Of a DNA stretch of 64,000 nucleotides, positions 35,238 through 48,018 are shown piece after piece (position 1 is the first letter of the stretch; every line of letters starts with the position of its first letter). Source of the stretch: Solen grandis (taxonomy: Eukaryota; Mollusca; Bivalvia; Adapedonta; Solenidae). The stretch is from assembly GCA_021229015.1 (NCBI GenBank), contig CM037789.1, positions 37,427,348-37,491,347 of the forward strand, in the 5' to 3' direction. Both the position numbers and the translations under genes were made by a program. The notes under the pieces were generated by a model. That model was not told where the DNA came from, did not search any database, and worked only from the letters and a program-made list of their open reading frames with translations.

Positions 35238-38200
35238 ATGACCGAGTTCCAGATGAGTACAGTCAGTTCTGGTCTTGACACAAAGCTTCGTACGAATAGT
35301 AGTAAATCTTACCCGCTTAGTCAAACGGCGTACAATAGCAGCAGTTACTATGGGTACCACGGTAGTCATGCACCGTCTTCTTACCAGTCAGGGAGAGATC
35401 CTCGTCATGTTTCAGGTATACTTTCATTTTTAAAGACACGTGTCTTCGTTGTTTTATTTTTTTATAAGATGTTTAAAATTGGATGAATTTAACACAGAGC
35501 TTGAGGATGCAATTAAAAGAGTATCCACCGGTTGGTTTCATTATAATCAGTTAGAAAAGAAAATGTACATCCAGGTTTTTGTTAATTTATATGCACTCAT
35601 TCATCCTTCCGCATTATATGATGTTTGGTTACATGACCAATAGTAAACATCCGCTATATTCACTTCCTGGGTTATATTTCATTATTGTCTCCTTCAAATT
35701 CATAATGATAGGCCAGTGTGACATAGCATCATGTACATCGAGCGGATAATCTGACATTGCATTTGGATCATGTCCATCGAATGGAAAGTCTGACTTTACA
35801 TTTGCATCATGTCCACTGAGTGGAAAGTCTGACATCATAATTGCATCATGTTTACTGAGTGGAAAGTCTGACATTATATTTGGATCATGTCTGAGTGGAA
35901 AATCTGACATCATATTTGCATCATGTCCATCGAGTGGAAAGTCTGACATTATATTTGGATCATGTCCCCCAAATGGAAAATCTGACATTATATTTGGATC
36001 TTGTCCACCCAGTGGAAAGTCTGAGATTATATTTGGATCCTGTCCATCGAGTGGAAAGTCTTACATTATATTTGAATCGAGTCCATCGAGTGGAAAGTCT
36101 TACATTATATTTGAATCGAGTCCATCGAGTGGAAAGTCTTACATTATATTTGAATCGAGTCCATCGAGTGGAAAGTCTTACATTATATTTGGATCATGTC
36201 CATCGAGTGGAAAGTCTTACATTATATTTGGATCATGTCCATCGAGTGGAAAGTCTTACATTATATTTGAATCGAGTCCATCGAGTGGAAAGTTTTACAT
36301 TATATTTGAATCGAGTCCATTGAGTGGAAAGTCTTACATTATATTTGGATCATGTCCATCGAGTGGAAAGTCTTACATTATATTTGGATCATGTCCATCG
36401 AGAGTAAAGTTTTACATTATATTTGGATCATTTCCACCGAGTGTAAAGTCTTACATTATATTTGGGTCATGTCCACTGTGTGGAAAGTCTTACATCATAT
36501 TTGGATCATGTCCACTGAGTGGAAAGTCTGACATTATATTTGGATCTTGTTCACCGAGAGTAAAGTCTTACATTATATTTGGATCATGTCCACTGAGTGG
36601 AAAGTCTGACATTATATTTGGATCTTGTTCACCGAGAGTAAAGTCTTACATTATATTTGGATCATGTCCACCGAGTGGAAAGTCTTACATTATATTTGGG
36701 TCATGTCCACCGAATAAAAGACATTATATTTGGATCTTGTCCACCGTGTGGAAAGTCTTACATTACATTTGCATCATATCCACCGAGTGTAAAGTTTTAC
36801 ATTATATTTGGATCATGTCCACCGAGTGGAAAGTCTTACATTATATTTGGATCATGTCCATCGAGTGGAAAGTCTTACATTATATTTGGATCATGTCCAT
36901 CGAGTGGAAAGTCTTACATTATATTTGGATCATGTCCACAGAGAGTAAAGTCTTACATTTTATTTGGATCATTTCCACCGAGTGTAAAGTCTTACATTAT
37001 ATTTGGATCATGTCCACCGTGTGGAAAGTCTGACATTATATTTGGATCATGTCCACCGAGTGGAAAGTCTTACATTATATTTGGATCATGTCCACCGAGT
37101 GTAAAGTCTTACATTATATTTGGATCATGTCCACTGTGTGGAAAGTCTTACATTATATTTGGATCATGTCCACTGAGTGGAAAGTCTGACATTATATTTG
37201 GATCTTGTTCACCGAGTGTAAAGTCTTACATTATATTTGGATCATGTCCACCGAGTGGAAAGTCTTACATTATATTTGGGTCATGTCCACCGAATAAAAA
37301 GTCTGACATTATATTTGGATCATGTCCATCGAGTGGAAAGTCTTACATTATATTTGGATCATGTCCACTGAGTGGAAAGTCTTACATTATATTTGGATCA
37401 TGTCCACCGAGTGTAAAGTCTGACATTATATTTGGATCATTTCCACCGAGTGTAAAGTCTTACATTATATTTGCATCATGTCCACCATGTGGAAAGTCTG
37501 ACATTACATTTGCATCATATCCACCGAATGTAAAGTCTTACATTATATTTGCATCATATCCACCGAGTGTAATGTCTTACATTATATTTGCATCATATCC
37601 ACCGAGTGTAATGTCTTACATTATATTTGGATCATGTCCACCGAGTGGAAAGTCTGACATTATATTTGCATTATGTACACTGTGTTGGAAGTCTTCATTA
37701 TTTTGGATCAAGTCCACCGAAAGTCTTATATTTGGATCTTGTCCATTTAGTGGAAAGTCTGAGATTTTATTTGCCTATCAAGTCCACCAGTGGAAAATCT
37801 GACGTTATATTTGGTCAACATTTGCTATGGATGGTCTGACTTTACTATTTCTATCAAGTCCACCTAGTGGAAAATCTGACGTCATATTTGGTCAACATTT
37901 GCTATGGATGGTCTGACTTTACTTTTTGGTCAATCCTCGCAGTAGGTAGTCTCATATATTATCTTAATTATTCCAGAAATAATCACCGAGCGGAGAAGGA
38001 CTGGGCTGCAGAAGTTCAAGGTCGCTTCTCTCGTGCAGGTCATCCTAGGGGTCGCTACATCAGGGGTCGGGATAGCAATCCTGGTGGTTTCCTCGCCTAA
38101 CATCGGATTTCCCGTTTTCAATTTCGGGCCTCTCCTGACCGGCATTATTGTATGTATTTGTCTTCTAATAAACGTGTGTGAACTATTGCATAATTTTGTT

Positions 38201-41200
38201 TATAAATAATCGAATGTCTTTTACCAACTTTTGTTTAAATCGGCTATGTATTAAAACTGTACATCATTTTATTTAATAGATAATTGTAATATTAATCAAT
38301 TGAAATGAAGTGTATTAGCATTGGGATTTTATAGAGCATATATTTTGATTATATAATTTTCACATAGGTCATATCATACCTTGGTACAAGTAAGTAACTG
38401 TTGGTAATACTTACGGAGAAGGAGAATGATACTAAGAATACTTGATTTTATCTATCTGAATTTCTACCAGATCATTTAGCAATATTTAGGTAATGTATCG
38501 GCATCTATAAATTTTCACTTCGCTTTAAGAGAAATAAGCAGAACATATTTAGAGTTCCCTACTTTCTCTTTTGTTAATCGAACAGGTAGAAAATGATTGA
38601 CCAATAAGACACATGTTGTTTCAGACAAATTCTAGACAGCAAAATAATACACAAGTGTTAACAATGTATTCACCATAATGTCTTCGAACCCATTAGGTAC
38701 GGACACCAGGAAAGACCCATTACTCGAACAAATCTCTGTCTCCTCGTATTTTACGAAGTCGCAAGTTACCATCCATGTTTGTTGAAGAAACATTTATGGT
38801 GAAAAGATAACCTTTGTTCTTTTACGACAGTTTTATAGTCCTTTGGAGAACAGGTCTAATGGGCAGATATAGTTTTGCCACACTGCATTATTATGCCCGG
38901 AGCCGTAGACATGTGACATGATACCACACTGTTTCACATTATCCTGACTGTGGGTTAAACTATTCCTGGAACTACCCTGTACAGAAAATAACCTTTTAGT
39001 TATTGGTTAACTTGTTGTTAGTCATACTTTATAATCTACTATGTCTTCAGGGTGCAAATCTGTAATGTATTGCATATTATTTTAGTATTGAATAGCGTGT
39101 CATACATTAGACATGCTAATCTAACAAGGTCATTGCAAATGGTGCTGGGGTGTTTCTAATACTTGATACTAATCATACACAGAACAACTTTACAAACTGG
39201 TCACTTTGGATTTTGCAAATCTCTTACAAAGCAGGCACTTTAAACCATTTTTGCTTAATGTCTGATTTAAAATGATATCATGGAGTTAACGGCCTGCCAA
39301 TATGTGAATAGTTGGATTTATAGCAAGAGAATACTAGAGTTTTATGTAGGACACGTCCTTATACTCACAAGAATCCAATCCTAAGACAATGAGCTGAGGT
39401 AGTTTAATGCTGCATTGCTGAAATGGTGTTTCCATATTTGTTCTAAACTGATCATAGTGGTTTAAGTTTTGATGTATTAAATAGAGCTAGACATTTATCC
39501 AGGCGCATTACAATATGAGTTTTGGCAAGGCTTAAATGTCTGCGGAGAAATAGGAAATAAAGCTAAAATGAATATCCTGATGCCCCGCCGGTGTTTTAAC
39601 AATGCGTTTGGATATGTTTCTTCCTATATTGCTCAATTTCTATTTAATAATCATATTTTAAACCAATATGAACATTCTTTAACAAACATGGAAATATACT
39701 AGCAATCTTACATATACGATCAGCATTGCAGTATACTACTACAGCCCACAGCCTTAGTATGTAGAATCCTGTGACTTTCGAATAAGGTGGTTGTCCTAAA
39801 CAAAACGTTTGTATTCTCTCGCTATAATTCCAAAAAGTAATATATTGTTAGACCTTTTACAAAAAAAAAAAAAATGTTTTCAAATCAGACATCAGCCATA
39901 TTAAACTTTATTGCTTGTTTGTGAGAGTTTTTCAAAATGCTGTATGATCCACTAGAAGTGTTCTGTTTATCAGGGTAGATCCAGGACTGGCTGACCCAGT
40001 GTTGAAATGTTATGACCGGATGTGGTATATTGCCACTTGGGTACGGCGTGATATCACAGGACTGGTTGGCCCAGTGTTAGAATGCTATGACCGGGTGTGG
40101 TATTATGTCACATAGGTACGGCGTGATATCACAGGACTGGTTGGCCCAGTGTTAGAATGCTATGACCGGGTGTGGTATTATGTCACATATGTACGGCGTG
40201 ATATCACAGGCTGGTTGCCCAGTGTTAGAATGTATGACCGGAGTGGTATTAGTCAGGCAACTCTGCATCTGTCTCATGTAGACATAATTACTGAAATACT
40301 GTAAATTGGACATCAAACATTCCTTTTTTCACGTTTACTTTTCAGATTCTTATCGGCGGTGCAGTGGGCTACCTCGGGACCTCGAAGAGCCTCAGGATAT
40401 CGGAAGTACAGAGACCATATGTGAGTGAGATCTGGGTCTCTCTAGATATATACTGGAGTTATCCCGCCCGTACACGGACTTAGTTAATTCATTTTTAAAT
40501 CAATATCAATATGTTGGCAACCGTAGAAAGGTATGTGCATACTAAGGTGAAATAAGGAAGTATTCTCTTCAATGAAATACAAGTGCATATCGGTAACCTT
40601 TTAGAAACCGGGTCGATCGACACTTTTGGAAAATGATCAGAGTTACTGTACGTCAATCTGTAGCACATTGATTCAAAAAGAAAAAAAAGAAAAACATATT
40701 GGAGTACAATGTTTATACCTGTCTGGAGAGCCATTTATTTTTAAAGCTTGGTAATGTGAGTTATTTACGTCAAACACTCAATACTTATGAATGAAAACTT
40801 GAAAAGATTCCGACTTGTCCAAATATATGTGTGTAAGAGAAAGGCGGAATTGTCCTCTGGACTTTTTCTGTCTTAGATGATTTAGACTATGATACTAATG
40901 AAATTGATTTATCTTCACATTTAGTGTAAACAGCTATAGAATTTTGTATTTGTATGGTTGCAAGTTAAATACTTACACCAAACTTCACTTGCCGTTTTCT
41001 AGTGACAGCTTTCACGCGTAAATGACGAAATTGTTTCAAAGCATCCTCATATGCTTATAGTACCGGTCCAATCCAGGGACCGTCGAGAGGGATTAGTAAA
41101 AGTTAATATAAAACTTAATTCTTTATTGGCGAGGAAAAAGTTTGAATAAGAAATATTTTTTAGGGTAAATTCATAACAAGAAAATGTACATTTTTCCATT

Positions 41201-42067
41201 CACAGTATGTATCCCCAGGAAAATGTAACTTGGGTGGTTCATACCAAACTCATTTTATGTTCCTCTCAACATTTCTTTTTTAGATCGTTGGCAATTTCGT
41301 CTTCGTTGTAACAGACGTCAGTATTTCTACAGTATCAGGGGTTTTCGCGTTTCTGTCCGGCGCAGTGTGCTCCGGGGCAGATATCCAATTCTACAGTAGA
41401 ATGAATAACGAGCCCCCCAAACTCCTGGATGTCAACCAATACTGCTATCCCAATGTAGACGCAAACGCTGCCTTGGCCATAGTGGGTGGGGTGCTGTGTA
41501 TCGCAATTACTTTGGTTTGCATCTATGGTACCGTTTTATTCTGTTGCTATGGCCGCGTGTTTGGTTTCCAAGGGTATGTTGATTTTATTAATAATAGAAA
41601 GTAAATGTGTGAGTTGCTATTATTGTAGACATTACTACTACTTTCTACCACAACTACTATTGCTAACTACTTCTACTACTACTACTACTTATACTAATGA
41701 TAATTATTACAACTACTAATGCTACAAGTACTAGAATATTAATTTTTACTCTACTACCACTACTGTTAACTATAATTACTAAAACTACTTTTATTTGCCT
41801 GACATTTCAATGAACACCGGTCTCGGCGCTGAGTGGTTAGAGCCTCCGCCCTGTTTCCGGGAGGTATTGCTGTCCAACTCATTAAATTTGGTACTGACAT
41901 ATCTTCAATGTGCTTAGACACTCGTGGTAGTTCAGGACTGGTCGACCAAGTGTCAGGAAAATTTGACTTAGTGTGGTATCATGCCACTTGTCATTGCAGA
42001 TAAGTACCCAAATGTCTGAAAAGCTCTTGGTAGAACGTAAAGCTCAAACAAGCATGCAATGCGTTAT

Positions 42068-42103
<36 letters not shown>

Positions 42104-42722
42104 AAGAGATTTTCCTCGACTCAAAGTATTGAAGACCAAGAACTCCTTAAAGAGTAAAGAATTGCTTACATGTTATGTAGATATTGCATATAAAGTAATA
42201 GTATTTTAGTTTACGCTTCAAAGTTTTGGTAATATATACTTGGAGATATTTTAGTTTATTATAGATACGTAGCTTTGATTAGAAAATAAAAGTTTAGGGA
42301 TAAATGTAAGAAAATGATGTCTTAATCATACCACAATATTTATATGTAAAAAACAAATAAAAAATGATCAACTTATTTTGTAATATCAATTATTAACAGT
42401 GTTAATTGTACACTGAATGGTTGAATTTTACAGTGTATCTTAACTTTTTAAAGAATGTCTAGGTCTCTGAATTCCAAGGTGCACATTTCAAAGACGTTAA
42501 AAAGCACCAGTTTTCTGAATTTTTTTCTTCAGAAATTGATTATTTAATGCAATGAAATGGATAACAATTCCTTCTTTGTTATTGTTGTAATAAGAAGTAA
42601 GTAGACGTTATGTATGACAAAGGTGTCACAGCAAAGTACAACGTTTAGAAAGGATCTAGGTACAGCTGTAAGTGGCTATTTATTTTCTAAAAGTTTGTAT
42701 TTTCATTTTCAGGCGATATTGA
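35238..42722 (+). CDS. MS4A/CD20-like four-pass membrane protein, five exons
   Basis: The spliced model has exons 35238-35415, 37977-38149, 40346-40420, 41284-41573 and 42713-42722. Introns are GT-AG, with donors GTATAC, GTATGT, GTGAGT and GTATGT and pyrimidine-rich acceptors. The first three junctions are in phase (1, 0, 0). The product is 241 residues, a normal MS4A length. Residues 1-59 are a Ser/Tyr-rich cytoplasmic head. TM1 is ~75-97 (VASLVQVILG start), TM2 ~110-128 (GPLLTGII spliced to ILIGGAVGYLG), TM3 ~143-170 and TM4 ~203-231, with an extracellular loop (~171-202) between TM3 and TM4 bearing Cys171 and Cys196. Short TM1-TM2 and TM2-TM3 links plus the GG..GYLGTSKS motif after TM2 fit MS4A (CD20-like). 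Another tetraspan family cannot be excluded. The ATG follows CAAACCAAG. The 3' end is ambiguous (see findings). The family's molecular role in molluscs is unknown to me. Confidence 0.75.
35734..37800 (+). repeat. 39-bp tandem array (~53 copies) inside intron 1
   Basis: The unit is about TTACATTATATTTGGATCAT followed by GTCCACCGAGTGGAAAGTC, 39 bases. Variants are TTAC/TGAC, CCATCG/CCACCG/CCACTG, and GAGTGGAAA/GAGTGTAAA/GAGAGTAAA. Because 39 is divisible by three and several frames lack stops, it generates open frames of up to 381 codons (for example 36657-37802). These are not genes: they lie within an intron and encode only the repeat. It occupies most of intron 1 of the MS4A-like gene. Confidence 0.95.
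37796..37930 (+). repeat. 77-bp direct duplication next to the 39-bp array
   Basis: AAATCTGACGTTATATTTGG through 'ATGGTCTGACTTTACT' at 37796-37850 recurs 77 bases later. Its edges reuse the 'GTCCACC.AGTGGAAAATCTGAC' end of the 39-bp unit, so it is a derived outer variant of the array. Confidence 0.8.
38871..38960 (-). mobile_element. SINE core fragment
   Basis: The complement reads 'CACAGTCAGGATAATGTGAAACAG' then 'TGTGGTATCATGTCACATGTCTACGGC', the core of the SINE at 26.1 kb. Head and tail are not seen. It lies in intron 2 of the MS4A-like gene. Confidence 0.6.
39962..40310 (+). repeat. 75-bp tandem amplification of a SINE core
   Basis: The word GTACGGCGTGATATCACAGG starts at 40041, 40116 and 40191, exactly 75 apart. 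The fourth copy is eroded. Each unit carries 'CCCAGTGTTAGAATGCTATG' and 'GGTGTGGTATTATGTCACAT', equivalent to the core of the SINEs at 26.1 and 49.4 kb. The downstream 'TCTGTCTCATGTAGACATAA' and 'ACTGAAATACTGTAAATTGG' match the SINE 3' part. It lies in intron 2, just before exon 3. Confidence 0.75.
41060..41150 (+). mobile_element. Fragment of the tRNA-Arg SINE family
   Basis: 'TACCGGTCCAATCCAGGGACCGTCGAGAGGGATTAGTA' parallels the tail of the SINE at 31776-31972. The tRNA-like head is missing. It lies in intron 3 of the MS4A-like gene. Confidence 0.7.
41625..41790. repeat. Imperfect (ACT)n trinucleotide tract
   Basis: Interrupted ACT/CTA triplets just after exon 4, in intron 4. Confidence 0.85.
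41815..42070 (+). mobile_element. tRNA-derived SINE copy
   Basis: The A-box-like GGCGCTGAGTGGTTAGAGC at 41824 starts a tRNA-like head. The core 'GTGTCAGGAAAATTTGACTTAG' and 'GTGTGGTATCATGCCACTTG' follows, then 'GTACCCAAATGTCTGAAAAGCTC' and a decayed tail. No target duplication is visible. It lies in intron 4. Confidence 0.65.
42072..42101. repeat. (CA)n microsatellite
   Basis: About 15 AC dinucleotides directly behind the SINE copy. Confidence 0.95.
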
Positions 42723-43369
42723 AACAGGTTTACAGGAGAGCACACAGTTTATCGCTGAGAATTTGCAGGACCCCGGTGATATGGAACTCAACATTGTTAC
42801 ATTCCTGTATATTCATCACGTGACTAATTTGCCTTATCACACGCTACGTCACTTGATCACTACATGCTTTATGACTTTAAGTTGACTTTACATCTTAATT
42901 TTCTCCTGCAAAGTCTATGGGGTGATATCAATGGTTTTGAGAAATACTTTTTTGTGTATGTAGAATTTCATATTTTTTGCACACATTTGTTTAAACGACA
43001 TCTTTTATTTAAGCTACGCACTTGTGAGATAAACAGATCTTTTTGAGTGTTTTCTTTGAAAATATATTTTCCTTAAAGAAATGAAACAATAACTTTTAAG
43101 ATATATAATAACTTTTCCCAAAGATCTTTTCCAAAAAAAACCTCCACAGAAATGCTGTTTTGAAGATCAATTTAATCCATAGTGATTTCATTCGTAATAT
43201 TATATAGATTTTTACCTACTGTAAAGATGTTGACAAGTCTTTTTAAATGTTCCTTCCATTACATTTGTTGTTTGTGAAACAAAAAATGCATGTGAAATAA
43301 TTATAATATTATAATTAATGTTATATTAATTATTTCCGGTGTCAACAGTTTCTTTTAAACAACATCTCC

Positions 43370-44135
43370 TCTTAAACCACTGAATGAATTCTGACTAATC
43401 TTCACAGGAATCATCCTTATCATGCCCTCTATCAAAGTTATTCAAATTATTTTGATTGGTTGAAAAAGTAGGTCACAGGAGCTAAAAATAGATTTTAAAA
43501 CTGCAAACTTTGAAAATCTTCTTCTGCAAAACTGGAAGGCTTAGATCTTAGATACTTGGAGTGTAGCATTGTCTTATGAACCTCTAACAAGATTGTTCAA
43601 ATCACGACCTTGGGGTCAAAATTGGCCCCGCCCCAGGGGTCACTTGATGTTACATAGGCTTATATAGGGAAAAAAATAAAAAAATCTTCTTGTCAGAAAC
43701 CACAAGGCCTGGAGCTTAGATATTTGGTGTTTAGCATTGTTTAGTGGATCTCTACCAAGTATGTTCAAATCATGACCCTGAGGTCAAATTGGTCCTGCCC
43801 CTGGGGGTTACTTCATTTAACTTAGACTTATATAGGAAAGATTTTTAAAAGATATCCTTGTCAGAAACCACAAGATCATGGGATTAGATATTTGGTATGT
43901 AACATGCCCATGTGGACCTGAACCAAGTTTTCAAATCATGGCCCTGTTGTCAAAAATGATCTCACGCTAGGGTTAACTTGGGTTTTTTGACTACATGTAA
44001 ACTTTTTGTGTGGAATTAAGATTCTATTGCTGTTCTTCTGCAAGGATTTTGTATTCAGTATGACTATGTTGTAAAAGGCAATGAAAGCAATATTTCTCAG
44101 GTGAGCGATTCAGGGCCAACTTGGCCCTCTTATTT
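43370..44135 (+). mobile_element. Pearl/Helentron-like element with ~169-bp tandem units
   Basis: About three units share 'CTCTACCAAG', 'TTCAAATCATGACC', 'GGGGTCACTT', 'ACATAGGCTTATATAGG' and 'TGTCAGAAACCACAAG' (landmarks near 43578, 43747, 43915; spacing 168-169). The 3' end is AGGTGAGCGATTCAGGGCCAA..TTGGCCCTCTT. It is the clean counterpart of the noisy array at 2.1-3.3 kb. It lies downstream of the MS4A-like gene. Confidence 0.7.
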
Positions 44136-44139
44136 TAAT

Positions 44140-45960
44140 TGTGATGTTCATGATGATTTAAGAGAGGAATTATAAACTAAGGCAACTTTATCTATTCACT
44201 GAACTGCGGGACTCTGATTAATATTTATATTATTGTTTTCCAACAAAGATTCAACATGGATACGACACTGTGCCAAATCCGTCACTATTTTAGATACACA
44301 TAGCTCTTTTCTTAAATGTTTTACACGTCTTGTATAAACAATGATGCATTTATTTTTACTATTACACTATTAACATATTCCTATTTTAAACTAACTTTAC
44401 AATTCTTTATTTCCTACGGCATAATTTATATGCCTTGTTTGGTGCTACTGTTTATCCTGTTATTTTTAAACAGCTTTATTCTTTGTCCCATTTCTATCAT
44501 TCTACCTGTATAGTTGATTTAGTTGTTATTTCTGTGATACATAAACATTCTGCTCAGATGATATATAGTGGTATTTTTATATGTAATTTTCATTTCTTGT
44601 AATTCCGTATGAAACGGTATTACATGATTTCAAATACTATTTTGCATTCCGTTGTCACCATGTTTGTACACCGAAAAGACCTAAATGAAGATATTTCTAG
44701 TTAGGTTCATTTGACTAAGGAAACGATTGTTTTCTATGTATGATCCAATAAAAATGGTTTCGAACCTACGTAATTACAATGTTTTTAATATGTTTGCCAC
44801 GCAAACAGTTCATGCTAAACTATTGTTAACTACATATGGCTAATATACTCTTCATAGAGTGAGGCGATCACTGAAGATGATGATGAAGACGGTACAATTG
44901 TTGGTACCAATCACTCGAAATGTTATAGTTTTTGTAGAAATACACACATCACATGTATACACTTTTTCCTTAAAATCCTTCAAAAGAGTCTATATGAACC
45001 AGATAGAGAGTACATATATTACACATATAATCATCATCATCATCATCATCATCATCATTTCTCATCAGTCAAAAATACTAAGAAGGTGCTTTTACTTCAT
45101 CATCGTCATCACCATCATCATCTTTTATAGGACTTTTTGCCAGCAGGGTTAGGTCATTGGTTTTTAAAGATTTTTTTAAATGTAGAATTTAATAGTTTTC
45201 GCTACATCTGTAATTTTTAAAATATAATACTACGAAAACTGTGTATAGTTTTCGCTACATCTGTTAAAACGACATAATTAATATATTTTATTTAAGCTTC
45301 GCACTTGTGAGATAAATTGATGATTTAAGCTGTTTTATATCATTTTTTATATAAAGAAATAGAAGTGTTGAAATTTCATTGAAATAGATAATCTTTTTTG
45401 AAAACAAAATCCACAGTGAGTTAGTGCGTAATATATAATACAACGCAAACTGTGTCAAACCCAACCTAATTTTGAAATTATACAGTAGCTGTAAACATAC
45501 TTGTTTGGTGGAATGCTTCAGTAGTTTTCTACTGTTTATATTATATGTAACGTATTCAAAGTTTTTTTATATTTTGTACACTTATTAATATATGAATAAA
45601 TTTATCTTACTCAGAATATTTTTTTCATGAATCACCGTGATGGTACGTGTAGTTATTAAGAATTCAGAACGTTTGGTATAAAGTGGATATCTAAAACATG
45701 AAAACGCCGTGATTCGATTTTCTGCCAGATAAATGAAACCAGTATAACTACACTAAACTCTTTCAGATCTCGCATTGAAACATCACAGAATATAACATGT
45801 CTGAAAAACATCAACAATGACAACCCCCGCAACCCCCCCCCCCCTATCAAAAAGTAACAACAAAACAAAACAACATAAACATCGAACCCTGATACTTTAG
45901 CTCAGTGTAATATCGGCATGGTAAAACTTTTTTTCTTTGTACCAGTTCAAGTTAAAACGT
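44140..45960. other. Intergenic, AT-rich
   Basis: A 65-codon hydrophobic plus-strand frame (44316-44513) reflects AT richness. AATAAA at about 44749 could serve as a distal polyadenylation signal but is unsupported. An (ATC)n run is at 45030-45058, and a C-run followed by A-rich sequence is near 45834. Confidence 0.45.
45030..45058. repeat. (ATC)n microsatellite
   Basis: Nine or ten ATC triplets; a looser ATC-rich tract follows near 45098-45122. Confidence 0.95.
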
Positions 45961-45966
45961 TAAATA

Positions 45967-48014
45967 CCATATGGTACTATGTACTACTCTCATACTTCTG
46001 GCATTGGTAATTACTACTCTCATACTCCTGGCATATGGTACTATGTACTCTCTATACTCCTGCATAATATCTCATACTGGCATATGGTACTATGTACTAC
46101 TCTCATACTTCTGGCATATGGTACTATGTACTACTCTCATACTTCTGGCATATGGTACTATGTACTACTCTCATACTTCTGGCATATGGTACTATGTACT
46201 ACTCTCATACTTCTGGCATATGGTACTATGTACTACTCTCATACTCCTGGCATATGGTACTATGTACTACTCTCATACTCTGGCATATGGTACTATGTAC
46301 TACTCTCATACTTCTGGCATATGGTACTATGTACTACTCTCATACTCTGGCATATGGTACTATGTATACTCTCATACTCTGGCATATGGTACTATGTACT
46401 ACTCTCATACTTCTGGCATATGGTACTATGTACTACTCTCATACTCCTGGCATATGGTACTATGTACTACTCTCATACTTCTGGCATATGGTACTATGTA
46501 CTACTCTCATACTCCTGGCATATGGTACTATGTACTACTCTCATACTCCTGGCATATGGTACTATGTACTACTCTCATACTTCTGGCATATGGTACTATG
46601 TACTACTCTCATACTCCTGGCATATGGTACTATGTACTACTCTCAGACTCCTGGCATATGGTACTATGTACTACTCTCATACTCCTGGCATATGGTACTT
46701 TGTACTACTCTCATACTTCTGGCATATGGTACTATGTACTTCTCTCAACTCCTGGCATATGGTACTATGTACTACTCTCAGACTCCTGGCATATGGTACT
46801 ATGTACTACTCTCAGACTACTGGCATATGGTACTATGTACTACTCTCAGACTCCTGGCATATGGTACTATGTACTACTCTCAGACTCCTGGCATATGGTA
46901 CTATGTACTACTCTCAACTCCTGGCATATGGTACTATGTACTACTCTCAGACTCCTGGCATATGGTACTATGTACTACTCTCATACTCCTGGCATATGGT
47001 ACTATGTACTACTCTCATACTACTGGCATATGGTACTATGTACTACTCTCATACTTCTGGCATATGGTACTATGTACTTCTCTCAGACTTCTGGCATATG
47101 GTACTATGTACTACTCTAATACTCCTGGCATATGGTACTATGTACTACTCTCAGACTCCTGGCATATGGTACTATGTACTACTCTCATACTCCTGGCATA
47201 TGGTACTATGTACTACTCTCAGACTCCTGGCATATGGTACTATGTACTACTCTCATACTCCTGGCATATGGTACTATGTACTACTCTCAGACTCCTGGCA
47301 TATGGTACTATGTACTACTCTCAGACTTCTGGCATATGGTACTATGTACTACTCTCAGACTCCTGGCATATGGTACTATGTACTACTCTCAGACTTCTGG
47401 CATATGGTACTATGTACTACTCTCATACTCCTGGCATATGGTACTATGTACTACTCTCATACTCCTGGCATATGGTACTATGTACTACTCTCATACTCCT
47501 GGCATATGGTACTATGTACTACTCTCATACTCCTGGCATATGGTACTATGTACTACTCTCAGACTCCTGGCATATGGTACTATGTACTACTCTCAGACTT
47601 CTGGCATATGGTACTATGTACTACTCTCATACTCCTGGCATATGGTACTATGTACTACTCTCATACTCCTGGCATATGGTACTATGTACTACTCTCATAC
47701 TACTGGCATATGGTACTATGTACTACTCTCAGACTTCTGGCATATGGTACTATGTACTACTCTCATACTCCTGGCATATGGTACTTTGTACTACTCTCAG
47801 ACTCCTGGCATATGGTACTATGTACTTCTCTCATACTTCTGGCATATGGTACTATGTACTACTCTCATACTCCTGGCATATGGTACTATGTACTACTCTC
47901 ATACTTCTGGCATATGGTACTATGTACTACTCTCAGACTCCTGGCATATGGTACTATGTACTACTCTCATACTCCTGGCATATGGTACTATGTACTAATC
48001 TCAGACTACTGGCA
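45967..48014 (+). repeat. 34-bp tandem array, about 60 copies
   Basis: The unit is about TGGCATATGGTACTATGTAC followed by TACTCTCATACTCC (34 bases). Two positions vary between copies: CATAC/CAGAC and TCC/TTC. The left ~600 bases contain only CATAC units; CAGAC units appear from ~46640 on. 34 is 1 mod 3 and the unit lacks stops in the plus frames, so all three forward frames stay open for up to ~700 codons. These frames are artefacts. Confidence 0.95.
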
Positions 48015-48018
48015 CTAC

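Noticed and set aside
35895..37839. Long plus-strand frames (up to 381 codons) of FGSCPPSGKSYII-type repeats
   Set aside because: They are produced by a stop-free 39-bp minisatellite located between two well-supported exons (an intron). No start context or non-repeat domain is present.
35690..37930. CRISPR-like array
   Set aside because: Units abut directly with no unique spacers, and the genome is eukaryotic.
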